Origin: a virus
Reading direction: 5' to 3' (one strand)
Length of the DNA: 33,916 nt
Virus record (IMG/VR): IMGVR_UViG_3300028831_000814
Span: 1-33,916 of that record
The position numbers and the translations under genes were made by a program. Under the pieces are notes generated by a model. The model was not told where the DNA came from. It worked only from the letters and a program-made list of their open reading frames with translations, and did not search any database. Of the stretch, positions 27,781 to 33,027 are shown one piece after another. Each line of letters opens with the position of its first letter. Positions within the stretch are counted from its first letter, which is position 1.

Positions 27781-27786
27781 ATCGTA
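27781..27786 (-). promoter_or_regulatory. extended -10 of rusA
   Basis: Minus-strand ATGCTACGATT, identical over 11 bases to the element at 1632-1637. The hexamer TACGAT lies seven bases from the GTG start. On the + strand the same bases read TCGTAGCAT, which may serve as the -10 of the divergent HEPN-like gene. Confidence 0.5.
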
Positions 27787-27802
27787 GCATGGGGCGCACA
27801 CT

Positions 27803-28405
27803 GTGGACTGGCTTCAATTCATATCAAACATGACCAGCGCTCTCGCGTGGCCGGTCGTCGTTGCCGTGTTGCTGATACTAGGCCGCCACCGTCTCCCCAG
27901 CTTGATTGATCGGCTTCAAGAATTCTCCTTGCCCGGAGGAGCAAATGCAAAATTCGAACGCGCTGTTGTGACTGCGCTTGAGAAGGCGGACGAGTTCGAT
28001 TTTTCGGAGCAAAAGAACAGCAAGGATGAGGCGGACGTACTCGACTTGGAGGATGAAATCGCGCTGCTCGTAAAAGTCTCTCCTAGGTCCGCAATCGTCA
28101 GGGCGTTCTATGAAGTGGAGGCGTCACTGGTGGCAGTCGCGGAATATCTTGGGCTCAACCCAAAAAAGATGAGCCCTCGTGCGATTCTTCGATGGATGAG
28201 AGACAAGGGACATATAACCGAGGATGTCTTGGAGCTTTACAGCTCAATCGCGAGGGTCAGGAACGCCGCTGCTCACGTACGAGGCGAGCCTGTGACCTCC
28301 GAAATGGCTCTTGAGTTTTGGGACCGTACTAGCTCGTTCGCGAAGGGCCTACGGCAAATCGCGCGCCATGTGAAACAAAACCCCAGCCGTGAAGCTGGGG
28401 ACTAG
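27803..28405 (+). CDS. membrane-anchored HEPN-like protein, 200 aa
   Basis: The start is GTG 27803 or ATG 27830; with the latter the protein begins directly with the transmembrane helix (MTSALAWPVVVAVLLILG, residues 10-27). A charged linker (residues 50-85) leads to a helical domain: PRSAIVRAFYEVEASLVAVA, ILRWMRDKGHITEDVLELYS, then SIARVRNAAAHVRGEPVTSE. The RNAAAH string (residues 153-158) fits the R-x4-H motif of HEPN ribonucleases and of the DUF4145-like family. HEPN proteins often cut RNA in toxin-antitoxin and anti-phage systems. Whether this one is active is unknown; the partner, if any, is not obvious. The terminator of the opposite operon is embedded in its last codons. Confidence 0.65.
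   Translation: MDWLQFISNMTSALAWPVVVAVLLILGRHRLPSLIDRLQEFSLPGGANAKFERAVVTALEKADEFDFSEQKNSKDEADVLDLEDEIALLVKVSPRSAIVRAFYEVEASLVAVAEYLGLNPKKMSPRAILRWMRDKGHITEDVLELYSSIARVRNAAAHVRGEPVTSEMALEFWDRTSSFAKGLRQIARHVKQNPSREAGD
28371..28400 (-). terminator. intrinsic terminator of the 28.6-29.7 kb operon
   Basis: On the minus strand CCCCAGC, loop TTCACG, GCTGGGG, then TTTTGTTT: seven perfect pairs with a good T tract. It lies within the last codons of the oppositely oriented HEPN-like gene, so both strands of this segment carry function. Confidence 0.85.
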
Positions 28406-28442
28406 ACCGCCGTGTTCACCACACGCGATACGTTGCACCGAT

Positions 28443-28497
28443 GGGCGGTGAAATTGCCTCCGCCCGCCCTACCCCATAGCAGAGTGCTCGGGCGGGC
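28443..28497. other. competing GC-rich stems
   Basis: GGGCGG (28443-28448) can pair with CCGCCC (28460-28465), while GCCCGCCC (28462-28469) pairs perfectly with GGGCGGGC (28490-28497). The two stems share bases and exclude each other. The segment is in the gap 28406-28561 between converging genes and contains no convincing ORF; it could be a small RNA or a second termination structure. Confidence 0.4.
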
Positions 28498-28561
28498 CTA
28501 GGAGCTTGGCGGTCTGTGAGGTTGGGATGCGGCGGCGCAAGCTGCGGCAGCGATTTGATGG

Positions 28562-28762
28562 CTATCGTTGAGACGGCTTGTTGCTTTTGTTCTCGCGTCC
28601 GCTCTTTACGGTACCACGCTTGGTCCGGATGCCGTCCGCTGCTCTGTGGAGAAGCGGCATATCCCGGAACAAGTAGCCCTTGCGCTTCGCGGCCTCCAGG
28701 TCGGAGAACGTCGCGTCAAGCTGGAGGATCAGGTCCTCCAAGCCCTTCACATACTCGTCCAT
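28562..28762 (-). CDS. small helical hypothetical protein, 66 aa
   Basis: I start at ATG 28762, four bases after the stop of the preceding gene; a GGAG lies within that gene's end. The 66-residue protein begins MDEYVKGLEDLILQLDATFS, a likely amphipathic helix, and ends with a basic tail (RTKRGTVKSGRENKSNKPSQ). No family is recognised. It is the last gene of the operon led by the DUF932-like gene, and a terminator lies 160 bases downstream. Confidence 0.6.
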   Translation of the reverse strand: MDEYVKGLEDLILQLDATFSDLEAAKRKGYLFRDMPLLHRAADGIRTKRGTVKSGRENKSNKPSQR

Positions 28763-28766
28763 CCGC

Positions 28767-28979
28767 TCACTCCGGGAGCTGATGGATTGCGTCGCGCTTT
28801 GCGATTTCACGCTTGAGCTGCCGGGCGATCATGAGCGTAACGCTCGCGAGCGAGGAGTACGGCCCTTTCTTCTCCTCCTTGTCGCCGAAGCGGGCCGTCT
28901 TCCAGAAGAACCATTTGTCGGCCCTTCCCTCTACGGTGTAGTCCGCCAGAGCATAGACGCGCTTGGTGTTCGCAAGCAT
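28767..28979 (-). CDS. small hypothetical protein, 70 aa
   Basis: A GGGGAGG six bases before ATG 28979 fixes the start, excluding the longer frame. The 70-residue product begins MLANTKRVYALADYTVEGRA, continues DKWFFWKTARFGDKEEKKGP, and ends with a helix (LASVTLMIARQLKREIAKRD). It looks like a small alpha/beta protein with a Trp/Phe-rich strand. It sits between the DUF932-like gene (11 bases upstream) and the 66-aa ORF. Function unknown. Confidence 0.65.
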   Translation of the reverse strand: MLANTKRVYALADYTVEGRADKWFFWKTARFGDKEEKKGPYSSLASVTLMIARQLKREIAKRDAIHQLPE

Positions 28980-28990
28980 GCGCGCCTCCC

Positions 28991-29704
28991 CTAGTGGACC
29001 GTAGCGACGGCATCGATGATGGTGTGAAGCCGCTGCGTTAGCTGAGGCTGTTCCGCCACCTTGCCCGAGAGCGCATGAGTGGCCGCATTGAACAGCCGCC
29101 ACGCGGCCTTGGGTCCCCAGTCGTGCTCCGGCTTCTCCCATTGCTTCGACACGTCCGCGATACGCTGCACACCGATGATCTCCTGGCGATACATCGTCAT
29201 GATGGCGTGATCGGCGAGCTGGTCGCTGATCGCCGTGTTTTTGTAGCCGAGGAGCTTCTGGTTCTGCGCCAGCCGTTGCTCGCCTAAGGGCGCGATGATG
29301 TCAGCCAAGAGGCCCGGCAGCTCGCGCTTGGCTTTGACGGTGTGCTTGCGGCGGATCACGTGGTCGGCTGAGAACGCGAGATTGTCACAGACAAACACGC
29401 GAGAGCCGAACGCGATGCCGATCGGCAGGCTCTTGTCGTGGCTGTTTCGCAGCCCGAGCATGTCCGTGTACTCGCCGTAGGGAGAGCGAAGGCACAGGAC
29501 GCCGAAGTAGCGCAGACCGTCCGGCGTGGCGGCGTGATGCTCCTCGACGATCTCATGCTTGTAGAAGCCGAGCGTGTAGCGCATCAGCTCCACGATCTCG
29601 TGGTGAGGTACGGGCACGTGAGTGTCCGTACCGGCTGGCGTTTGAATGGCGCGTAAGTCGTCGTAGGAGACGGCGTTGGCGCCCGCATGCAACATGAGGG
29701 ACAT
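28991..29704 (-). CDS. DUF932-like phage protein, 237 aa
   Basis: GAAGGAG seven bases before the ATG fixes the start. The protein has the block LGLRNSHDKSLPIGIAFGSR followed by VFVCDNLAFSADHVIRRKHT, a signature I recognise from DUF932-type phage and plasmid proteins, and a helical C-terminal half (DWGPKAAWRLFNAATHALSG). Members are widespread in mobile elements and sometimes annotated as antirestriction- or recombination-associated, but without a proven activity that I know of. It heads a three-gene operon that ends at the terminator at 28371-28400. Confidence 0.75.
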   Translation of the reverse strand: MSLMLHAGANAVSYDDLRAIQTPAGTDTHVPVPHHEIVELMRYTLGFYKHEIVEEHHAATPDGLRYFGVLCLRSPYGEYTDMLGLRNSHDKSLPIGIAFGSRVFVCDNLAFSADHVIRRKHTVKAKRELPGLLADIIAPLGEQRLAQNQKLLGYKNTAISDQLADHAIMTMYRQEIIGVQRIADVSKQWEKPEHDWGPKAAWRLFNAATHALSGKVAEQPQLTQRLHTIIDAVATVH

Positions 29705-29710
29705 TGCGAA

Positions 29711-29752
29711 CTCCTTCTCAAAAGGGACAGGATGTCCGCTCTTAATCGTACC
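29711..29752 (-). promoter_or_regulatory. promoter and ribosome-binding site of the DUF932-like operon
   Basis: Minus-strand TGGTACGATTAAG holds an extended -10 (TACGAT, 29745-29750), followed by a leader of about 38 bases with GAAGGAG (29711-29717). Unlike the leaderless cases, this unit has a normal leader. Confidence 0.55.
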
Positions 29753-29814
29753 ATGTGCGCTTTGAGGCGCTTTGCGATCTTGGGAACGCGGCGGCTGTAC
29801 CCTAGCTTTCGCGC

Positions 29815-30288
29815 ATGTGCGCTCACTGGGTAAATCGCAAGGGCTATTGGTCTCTCGAAGAGAGTTACCGCGATGAGCGCGCTCGGCCGCGCAAACGTGT
29901 CCTGCGCTACATCGGGAAGATGCTGGGGATACCGTCGCTCTCCTTCGCCAACATAGAACCCAATGGCAGCAAGTACGAGGAAGCAGCGTACGACGACGTG
30001 ATGGTGCAGGAGCTTGATGAAGCGCTCGCGCGCGACATTCAAGCGAATGAGTTTCACAAGGCGACAGGGTTGGATCTTCCGGAACCGGTCAGCGACCTTA
30101 CGCCTATGGACAAGTCCTCACCTGCTCCCCCTGCGGAGCCTGAGCCCACGCAAGAACCTACGGCATCTGAGCCGTCTCCCGACCCTACGCCAGAGGCCCC
30201 TAGTGAAGCTGCGGAGAGCGCCGAGGCGGCTCCTGGTGGAGAGGATGCGGGTGATGGAGAAGGTGGAGAGAGCGAGGGGTCAGTCTAA
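29815..30288 (+). CDS. hypothetical protein with acidic Pro/Glu-rich tail, 157 aa
   Basis: The first 40 residues (MCAHWVNRKGYWSLEESYRD, then ERARPRKRVLRYIGKMLG) form a compact basic beta-like unit typical of transposase- or integrase-associated N-terminal strips. Residues 95-157 are a low-complexity Pro/Glu/Ala/Ser tail (EPTQEPTASEPSPDPTPEAP and SEAAESAEAAPGGEDAGDGE), strongly acidic. Such a layout, a basic head and a long acidic tail, could mimic DNA or form a flexible tether. ATG 29815 diverges from the DUF932-like operon; the 3' end overlaps the HNH gene by nine bases. No family named. Confidence 0.55.
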   Translation: MCAHWVNRKGYWSLEESYRDERARPRKRVLRYIGKMLGIPSLSFANIEPNGSKYEEAAYDDVMVQELDEALARDIQANEFHKATGLDLPEPVSDLTPMDKSSPAPPAEPEPTQEPTASEPSPDPTPEAPSEAAESAEAAPGGEDAGDGEGGESEGSV

Positions 30289-30471
30289 CAACTTGTTCTC
30301 AGGCCGCTGATTGCAGCTCGCACACACAATCTTGATGTCTCGGTAGGTCGCACCTTCGTACTTCGTATGGTGGAGTTGGTGCTTGCCCTCGGATATCGGG
30401 TCGCCGCACAGCTCACACTTTGAGAAATCGCGGCCATCCTGCTTGAGCTTCGCCGCGACGATGATACGCAT
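30280..30471 (-). CDS. small HNH-type zinc-finger protein, 63 aa
   Basis: The 63 residues contain CELCGDP (C-x2-C), then HQLHHTKYEGATYRDIKIVC with the HH of an HNH core, and CASCNQRPENK (second C-x2-C). This is the metal-bound scaffold of HNH nucleases of the McrA/phage type: two Cys pairs around a beta-beta-alpha core. HNH proteins near packaging genes often nick DNA; here the gene lies in the DNA-metabolism arm. It lacks a clear ribosome-binding site at ATG 30471, and an in-frame stop precludes a longer N-terminus. It may be a minimal nuclease or an inactive zinc finger. Confidence 0.75.
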   Translation of the reverse strand: MRIIVAAKLKQDGRDFSKCELCGDPISEGKHQLHHTKYEGATYRDIKIVCASCNQRPENKLLD

Positions 30472-30523
30472 TGGCGCGAGAACTGATGGTCAACCGACTT
30501 CCCTGCCATATAGATTGTGCGTC

Positions 30524-30940
30524 TTATGCTGTTAATAACTCGGGGTTCTCGAAGATGTTGCCGATGACTTCAAAAGCGTAATCTCGCCATCCGTAATATC
30601 CATCCTCGGGATAAGAGCCGGTCTCGCGTGGCCGAAACTCGCCGCCCGAGAATTTCACCTCGCCAATGCGCTCCTTGCCTTCCTTTTCAAGTTCCTTGTC
30701 GCTTAGGCTATCCTCGGCTTCAAAGCCGCTGAGGGAGAGGTACTTCACAACATCCCCCTCGTATATCTCCTTCCCGTTCTTGTCTTTGAGGCCGGTGTAC
30801 TGTTGCCAGGTTCCGACTTTAGGATTCAGCACGGCGCCTTCTCTAAGAGGGAAGATACGGGTATCAAACTTTTCTCCTTTAAGTTCGGCATAACACCAAA
30901 CCCCGTCACCTATGTACGCCCTAAATTTTATTTCCCTCAT
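30524..30940 (-). CDS. YopX-family phage protein, 138 aa
   Basis: MREIKFRAYIGDGVWCYAEL at the start, WQQYTGLKDKNGKEIYEGDV in the middle and DYAFEVIGNIFENPELL at the end are the classic YopX signature. YopX proteins are common in phages and prophages; their fold is known but their function is not. Here the gene follows a 55-aa ORF by 11 bases on the minus strand and precedes the HNH gene. A normal Shine-Dalgarno sequence is not evident. Confidence 0.92.
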   Translation of the reverse strand: MREIKFRAYIGDGVWCYAELKGEKFDTRIFPLREGAVLNPKVGTWQQYTGLKDKNGKEIYEGDVVKYLSLSGFEAEDSLSDKELEKEGKERIGEVKFSGGEFRPRETGSYPEDGYYGWRDYAFEVIGNIFENPELLTA

Positions 30941-30951
30941 AACGGTGTCAG

Positions 30952-31119
30952 TTAAATTAGCTCCATGCCTTTTCGTCCCGCCTCGTACGCGCGTCTGAGC
31001 GCGTGTTCTATGCAGGCCAACTCGTTTTCCTCTACGCCGCCCAGATGGGATGCGAGCTCGTGTGCTTCGACACTCGGCTCATAGCCTTCGCTGCGGAACC
31101 ACTCCTTGACAGCTCCCAT
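30952..31119 (-). CDS. small acidic hypothetical protein, 55 aa
   Basis: ATG 31119 lies four bases after the stop of the preceding gene, and YopX starts 11 bases after its TAA. The 55-residue protein (MGAVKEWFRSEGYEPSVEAH, then ELASHLGGVEENELACIEHA, then LRRAYEAGRKGMELI) is helical, with an acidic middle and a basic end, as in many small phage DNA-metabolism accessory proteins. No family recognised. Tight packing in the operon is the main evidence. Confidence 0.65.
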   Translation of the reverse strand: MGAVKEWFRSEGYEPSVEAHELASHLGGVEENELACIEHALRRAYEAGRKGMELI

Positions 31120-31123
31120 AAGC

Positions 31124-31429
31124 CTAGTCGTTAGCGACTACTCGCCCCGTGCCGTTGCACCCGCCGCACTCGACCTTCTCGGCGTCATCAGGCCCGTTAG
31201 CGAGAAACACGTAGCCCTTTCCCTCACAGCCGCCGCAAGGTTTGGTCTGGTAGGGGCTGCGGTCGGGAAAGGGGTTCATGCCGTAGAAAGCTTTGTTGGC
31301 GGCACCAACAATGGCGATGGTGTCCTCGAACGAGGGAGCGCTGAGGATAGAGCGCATTGCATCAACATCGCTTTCTTTGATCTCTACTTGTTCGCACTCG
31401 CACCTGACCTGTGGTTTCTTAGTTTCCAT
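31124..31429 (-). CDS. small DnaJ-type zinc-ribbon protein, 101 aa
   Basis: The C-terminal part holds two CxxCxGxG units, PCGGCEGKGYVF and ECGGCNGTGRV, as in the zinc centre of DnaJ. The N-terminus (METKKPQVRCECEQVEIKES) has a further CEC pair, and residues 20-60 are helical (SDVDAMRSILSAPSFEDTIA). Small phage proteins with one such zinc ribbon occur near replication genes and are thought to bind protein or nucleic acid. It follows the basic 43-aa peptide gene (18-base gap) and precedes the 55-aa gene. Confidence 0.7.
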   Translation of the reverse strand: METKKPQVRCECEQVEIKESDVDAMRSILSAPSFEDTIAIVGAANKAFYGMNPFPDRSPYQTKPCGGCEGKGYVFLANGPDDAEKVECGGCNGTGRVVAND

Positions 31430-31447
31430 CCTAGTGTCGGTAAGCTT

Positions 31448-31579
31448 TTAATTCTTCTTGCGTGGCCTGCCGCCCTTCTTGCCGTTCTTGCGGGCTGCGG
31501 CGGCCTTCTTCTTGCTCTTAATTGAGCCGAGAGCTACGGCTGCGGGGTTTTTCGGAAGCATTGTGTGACTCTCACTCAT
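31448..31579 (-). CDS. small basic KKGGRPRKK peptide, 43 aa
   Basis: A 43-residue peptide: MSESHTMLPKNPAAVALGSI followed by KSKKKAAAARKNGKKGGRPR. The PKNPAAVALG start is a hallmark of a common small alphaproteobacterial family (NPAAVALG..GG.KGG.AR), here shortened to a Lys/Arg/Gly-rich tail that likely binds nucleic acid. Internal ATG at codon 7 is an alternative start. No Shine-Dalgarno sequence is evident. It is the first gene of the minus-strand unit running to 30280 and lies just downstream of the repeat/promoter array. Confidence 0.6.
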   Translation of the reverse strand: MSESHTMLPKNPAAVALGSIKSKKKAAAARKNGKKGGRPRKKN

Positions 31580-31739
31580 GAGAGAGCTTTATGTCATCTA
31601 ATCGAGGCAGCGCGGGGCGAGGGACCAGAGAATATCCGAGTCCCGCGACCTTCAAGACCCGGTTATCTAACGTGACATAGTAGCGTATCATAAAACGTAA
31701 TAGTCAGGTTCTTAGTAATGCTGACTACAGCTATATGGT
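31580..31739. other. leader/promoter region of the 31579-30280 operon
   Basis: No gene is seen. Read on the minus strand it includes an extended -10-like GCTACTATG near 31678-31686 and ends with CATAAAGCTCTCTC just before ATG 31579. Together with the adjoining tandem repeats it forms a gene-free block of about 270 bases between the primase terminator and the operon. Confidence 0.4.
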
Positions 31740-31802
31740 AACCCAACGCTAGATTTTGTCATGTGGATTAGATAGTCGGAAACCAAACGCTAGGTTTGTC
31801 AA
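31740..31802 (-). repeat. tandem repeats with TTGACA-like boxes
   Basis: Two copies of a roughly 21-base unit (core CAACGCTAGATTTTGTCA at 31744-31761 and AAACGCTAGGTTTGTCA at 31785-31801) are spaced 41 bases apart. On the minus strand each starts with a -35-like box (TTGACA or ATGACA), followed by CTAGCGTT and a TA-rich -10-like patch (GACTAT and ATATAG) about 19 bases on. They may be tandem promoters, paired operators or iterons next to the primase gene. Confidence 0.5.
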
Positions 31803-31810
31803 ATGCACGG

Positions 31811-31834
31811 AAAGGCCCCGCCAAAGCAGGGCCT
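31811..31834 (-). terminator. intrinsic terminator after the primase gene
   Basis: On the minus strand AGGCCC-T-GC, loop TTTG, GC-G-GGGCCT, then TTTCC: nine pairs including a T-G wobble, with a short T tract. It lies 15 bases after the stop of the primase-fragment gene. Confidence 0.75.
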
Positions 31835-31848
31835 CGTTGAGCCATATT

Positions 31849-32454
31849 TCAGGCTCTCAGTTTCACCACGTTGGTCTGCGGTAGGAGACCTTTGGGCGGC
31901 AGCAGCACTTCGTGGACGCCGATGTAGCCCAGGAGTGTGCCGCTCTCGTCACGGATGGGAATGGCTACCGTTCCGCGCAGCACTCCCTTGCCCGCGTACC
32001 CGGCGCCGATGAAGCGGGCCGTCTCCTCGTCGAGCCCTGCGGCAATTACCGCGTCATGCTCGGGCTCAAGGTAGTCGAGCGGGTTCATTCCCGCTTTCTG
32101 TGCTGCCTTCTGCTGGGCTGGGGGCACGGTGGCACGGGCTTTGCTAACCGTAGGTACTGTACCGTTCTGTACTGGTACCGTACTTGTCCCTGCCAGAAAC
32201 TCGGCTGCCTCGGTCAGCTTGCAGGCGTTGATGTGCGCCGCGAGCTGAATTTGGTCGCCCCCAGATTGCGCCGCGAAGCAGTAGTACAAATTCTTCGCGG
32301 GAGTGACGGCCAACGCGCGCTCCCCACCTGTCTTGCAGATGGGGCACGGGCCGCGCAACTGATTGCCTGACTTGTGGAGACGCAGCCCGAGGAGGGCTGC
32401 GGCTTCCTCGATTGATACGCGCTCCTTTACAGCGGCGAAATCGATGTACGCCAT
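31849..32454 (-). CDS. CHC2 zinc-finger primase-like protein without catalytic TOPRIM, 201 aa
   Basis: TAGGAGG seven bases upstream fixes ATG 32454. Residues 1-75 are a DnaG-type zinc-binding domain: RVSIEEAAALLGLRLHKSGN, GPCPICKTGG (Cys37, Cys40), then NLYYCFAAQSGGDQIQLAAH, where the usual C-x2-C ending has only one Cys (YYCFAAQ). Residues 120-195 (NPLDYLEPEHDAVIAAGLDE, then FIGAGYAGKGVLRGTVAIPI) match the segment that precedes the TOPRIM core in primases, but the protein stops before the metal-binding acidic residues. It may be a loading or recognition subunit working with a host or phage polymerase. Homologues with this CFAA variant seem common in Bradyrhizobium. Confidence 0.8.
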   Translation of the reverse strand: MAYIDFAAVKERVSIEEAAALLGLRLHKSGNQLRGPCPICKTGGERALAVTPAKNLYYCFAAQSGGDQIQLAAHINACKLTEAAEFLAGTSTVPVQNGTVPTVSKARATVPPAQQKAAQKAGMNPLDYLEPEHDAVIAAGLDEETARFIGAGYAGKGVLRGTVAIPIRDESGTLLGYIGVHEVLLPPKGLLPQTNVVKLRA

Positions 32455-32483
32455 CGAAGCCTCCTAGCGATGTGTGGATTGCC

Positions 32484-32510
32484 GACCGCGAACGGTCTAG
32501 CTCCAGTGTA
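32484..32510 (-). promoter_or_regulatory. promoter and UUCG hairpin in the primase leader
   Basis: TACACT (32505-32510, minus strand, preceded by TGA) is the -10. The leader then folds into GACCG-UUCG-CGGUC (32484-32497), a perfect five-pair stem with a stable tetraloop, before the TAGGAGG ribosome-binding site. The stem might be an operator or mRNA-stabilising element. Confidence 0.5.
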
Positions 32511-32665
32511 TCATCTGACTAGGAACGTTCCGGGCTTGGGTGTGGGAAAGGAGAGCGCGGTCGATACGAGCCTTCAAGCGACCCTGTGCCTTGCGGGTAC
32601 AGAATTTTAGTGAAGACAACTCGGGCTCTCCTCCCTCGCATCTGAGCGAGAGAAAGCGAGGCCAC

Positions 32666-32845
32666 ATGGCCCAAGGCCGCAAGCCGGATTTTGATGTGTT
32701 CGTCTCGAAGGAACGCGAAGGGGACAAGCCCTTCTATACGCGCGTAGGCGGCGCGTGGTCGGTCGCCAAGGACGGCATCTCCATTGAGCTGCAAGCCCTA
32801 CCTGTCGATGGGCGGCTCGTGCTGTTTCCGCGCAAAGACGACTGA
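32666..32845 (+). CDS. small conserved alphaproteobacterial protein, 59 aa
   Basis: GAGG four bases before ATG 32666 fixes the start. The 59 residues (MAQGRKPDFDVFVSKEREGD, then KPFYTRVGGAWSVAKDGISI, then ELQALPVDGRLVLFPRKDD) follow a pattern I recognise: F/Y-T-x-I/V-G-x-AW, then L..LP.DGR.VL.P, found in a family of small proteins common in Rhizobiales and their plasmids and phages. The fold is probably a small beta-barrel; function unknown. It converges with the minus-strand unit ending at 32872, with a hairpin between. Confidence 0.7.
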   Translation: MAQGRKPDFDVFVSKEREGDKPFYTRVGGAWSVAKDGISIELQALPVDGRLVLFPRKDD

Positions 32846-32860
32846 CGTGCAACGTGCGAG

Positions 32861-32890
32861 GAGCCCCGCGCCTACTGCTGGCCGGGGCTC
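32861..32890. terminator. bidirectional stem-loop between converging genes
   Basis: GAGCCCC (32861-32867) and GGGGCTC (32884-32890) pair perfectly over seven bases, extendable by one pair. No T tract follows on either side. Its place, 15 bases after a + strand stop and overlapping a minus-strand stop, suggests a terminator or mRNA 3' end structure. Confidence 0.55.
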
Positions 32891-33027
32891 TCCGTTGTCT
32901 TGGGAACGCGCCTAGTCCACTTGCGCTTTGGTGGCTCGCCTCCGAGCAATGTATTCAGTTCACCAACGCGTTCTTGTATCTCACGTTCAAGCTGCTTGAT
33001 CCGATCTACCTTCGCTTGGTCGTACAT
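32872..33027 (-). CDS. small coiled-coil protein, 51 aa
   Basis: GGAG six bases before ATG 33027 supports this start, which lies inside the 3' end of the upstream gene (overlap 32987-33027). The 51 residues are MYDQAKVDRIKQLEREIQER, then VGELNTLLGGEPPKRKWTRR, an amphipathic helix followed by a basic tail. It could be a small partner of the upstream replication-relaxation-like protein through translational coupling. No family recognised. Confidence 0.55.
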   Translation of the reverse strand: MYDQAKVDRIKQLEREIQERVGELNTLLGGEPPKRKWTRRVPKTTESPGQQ

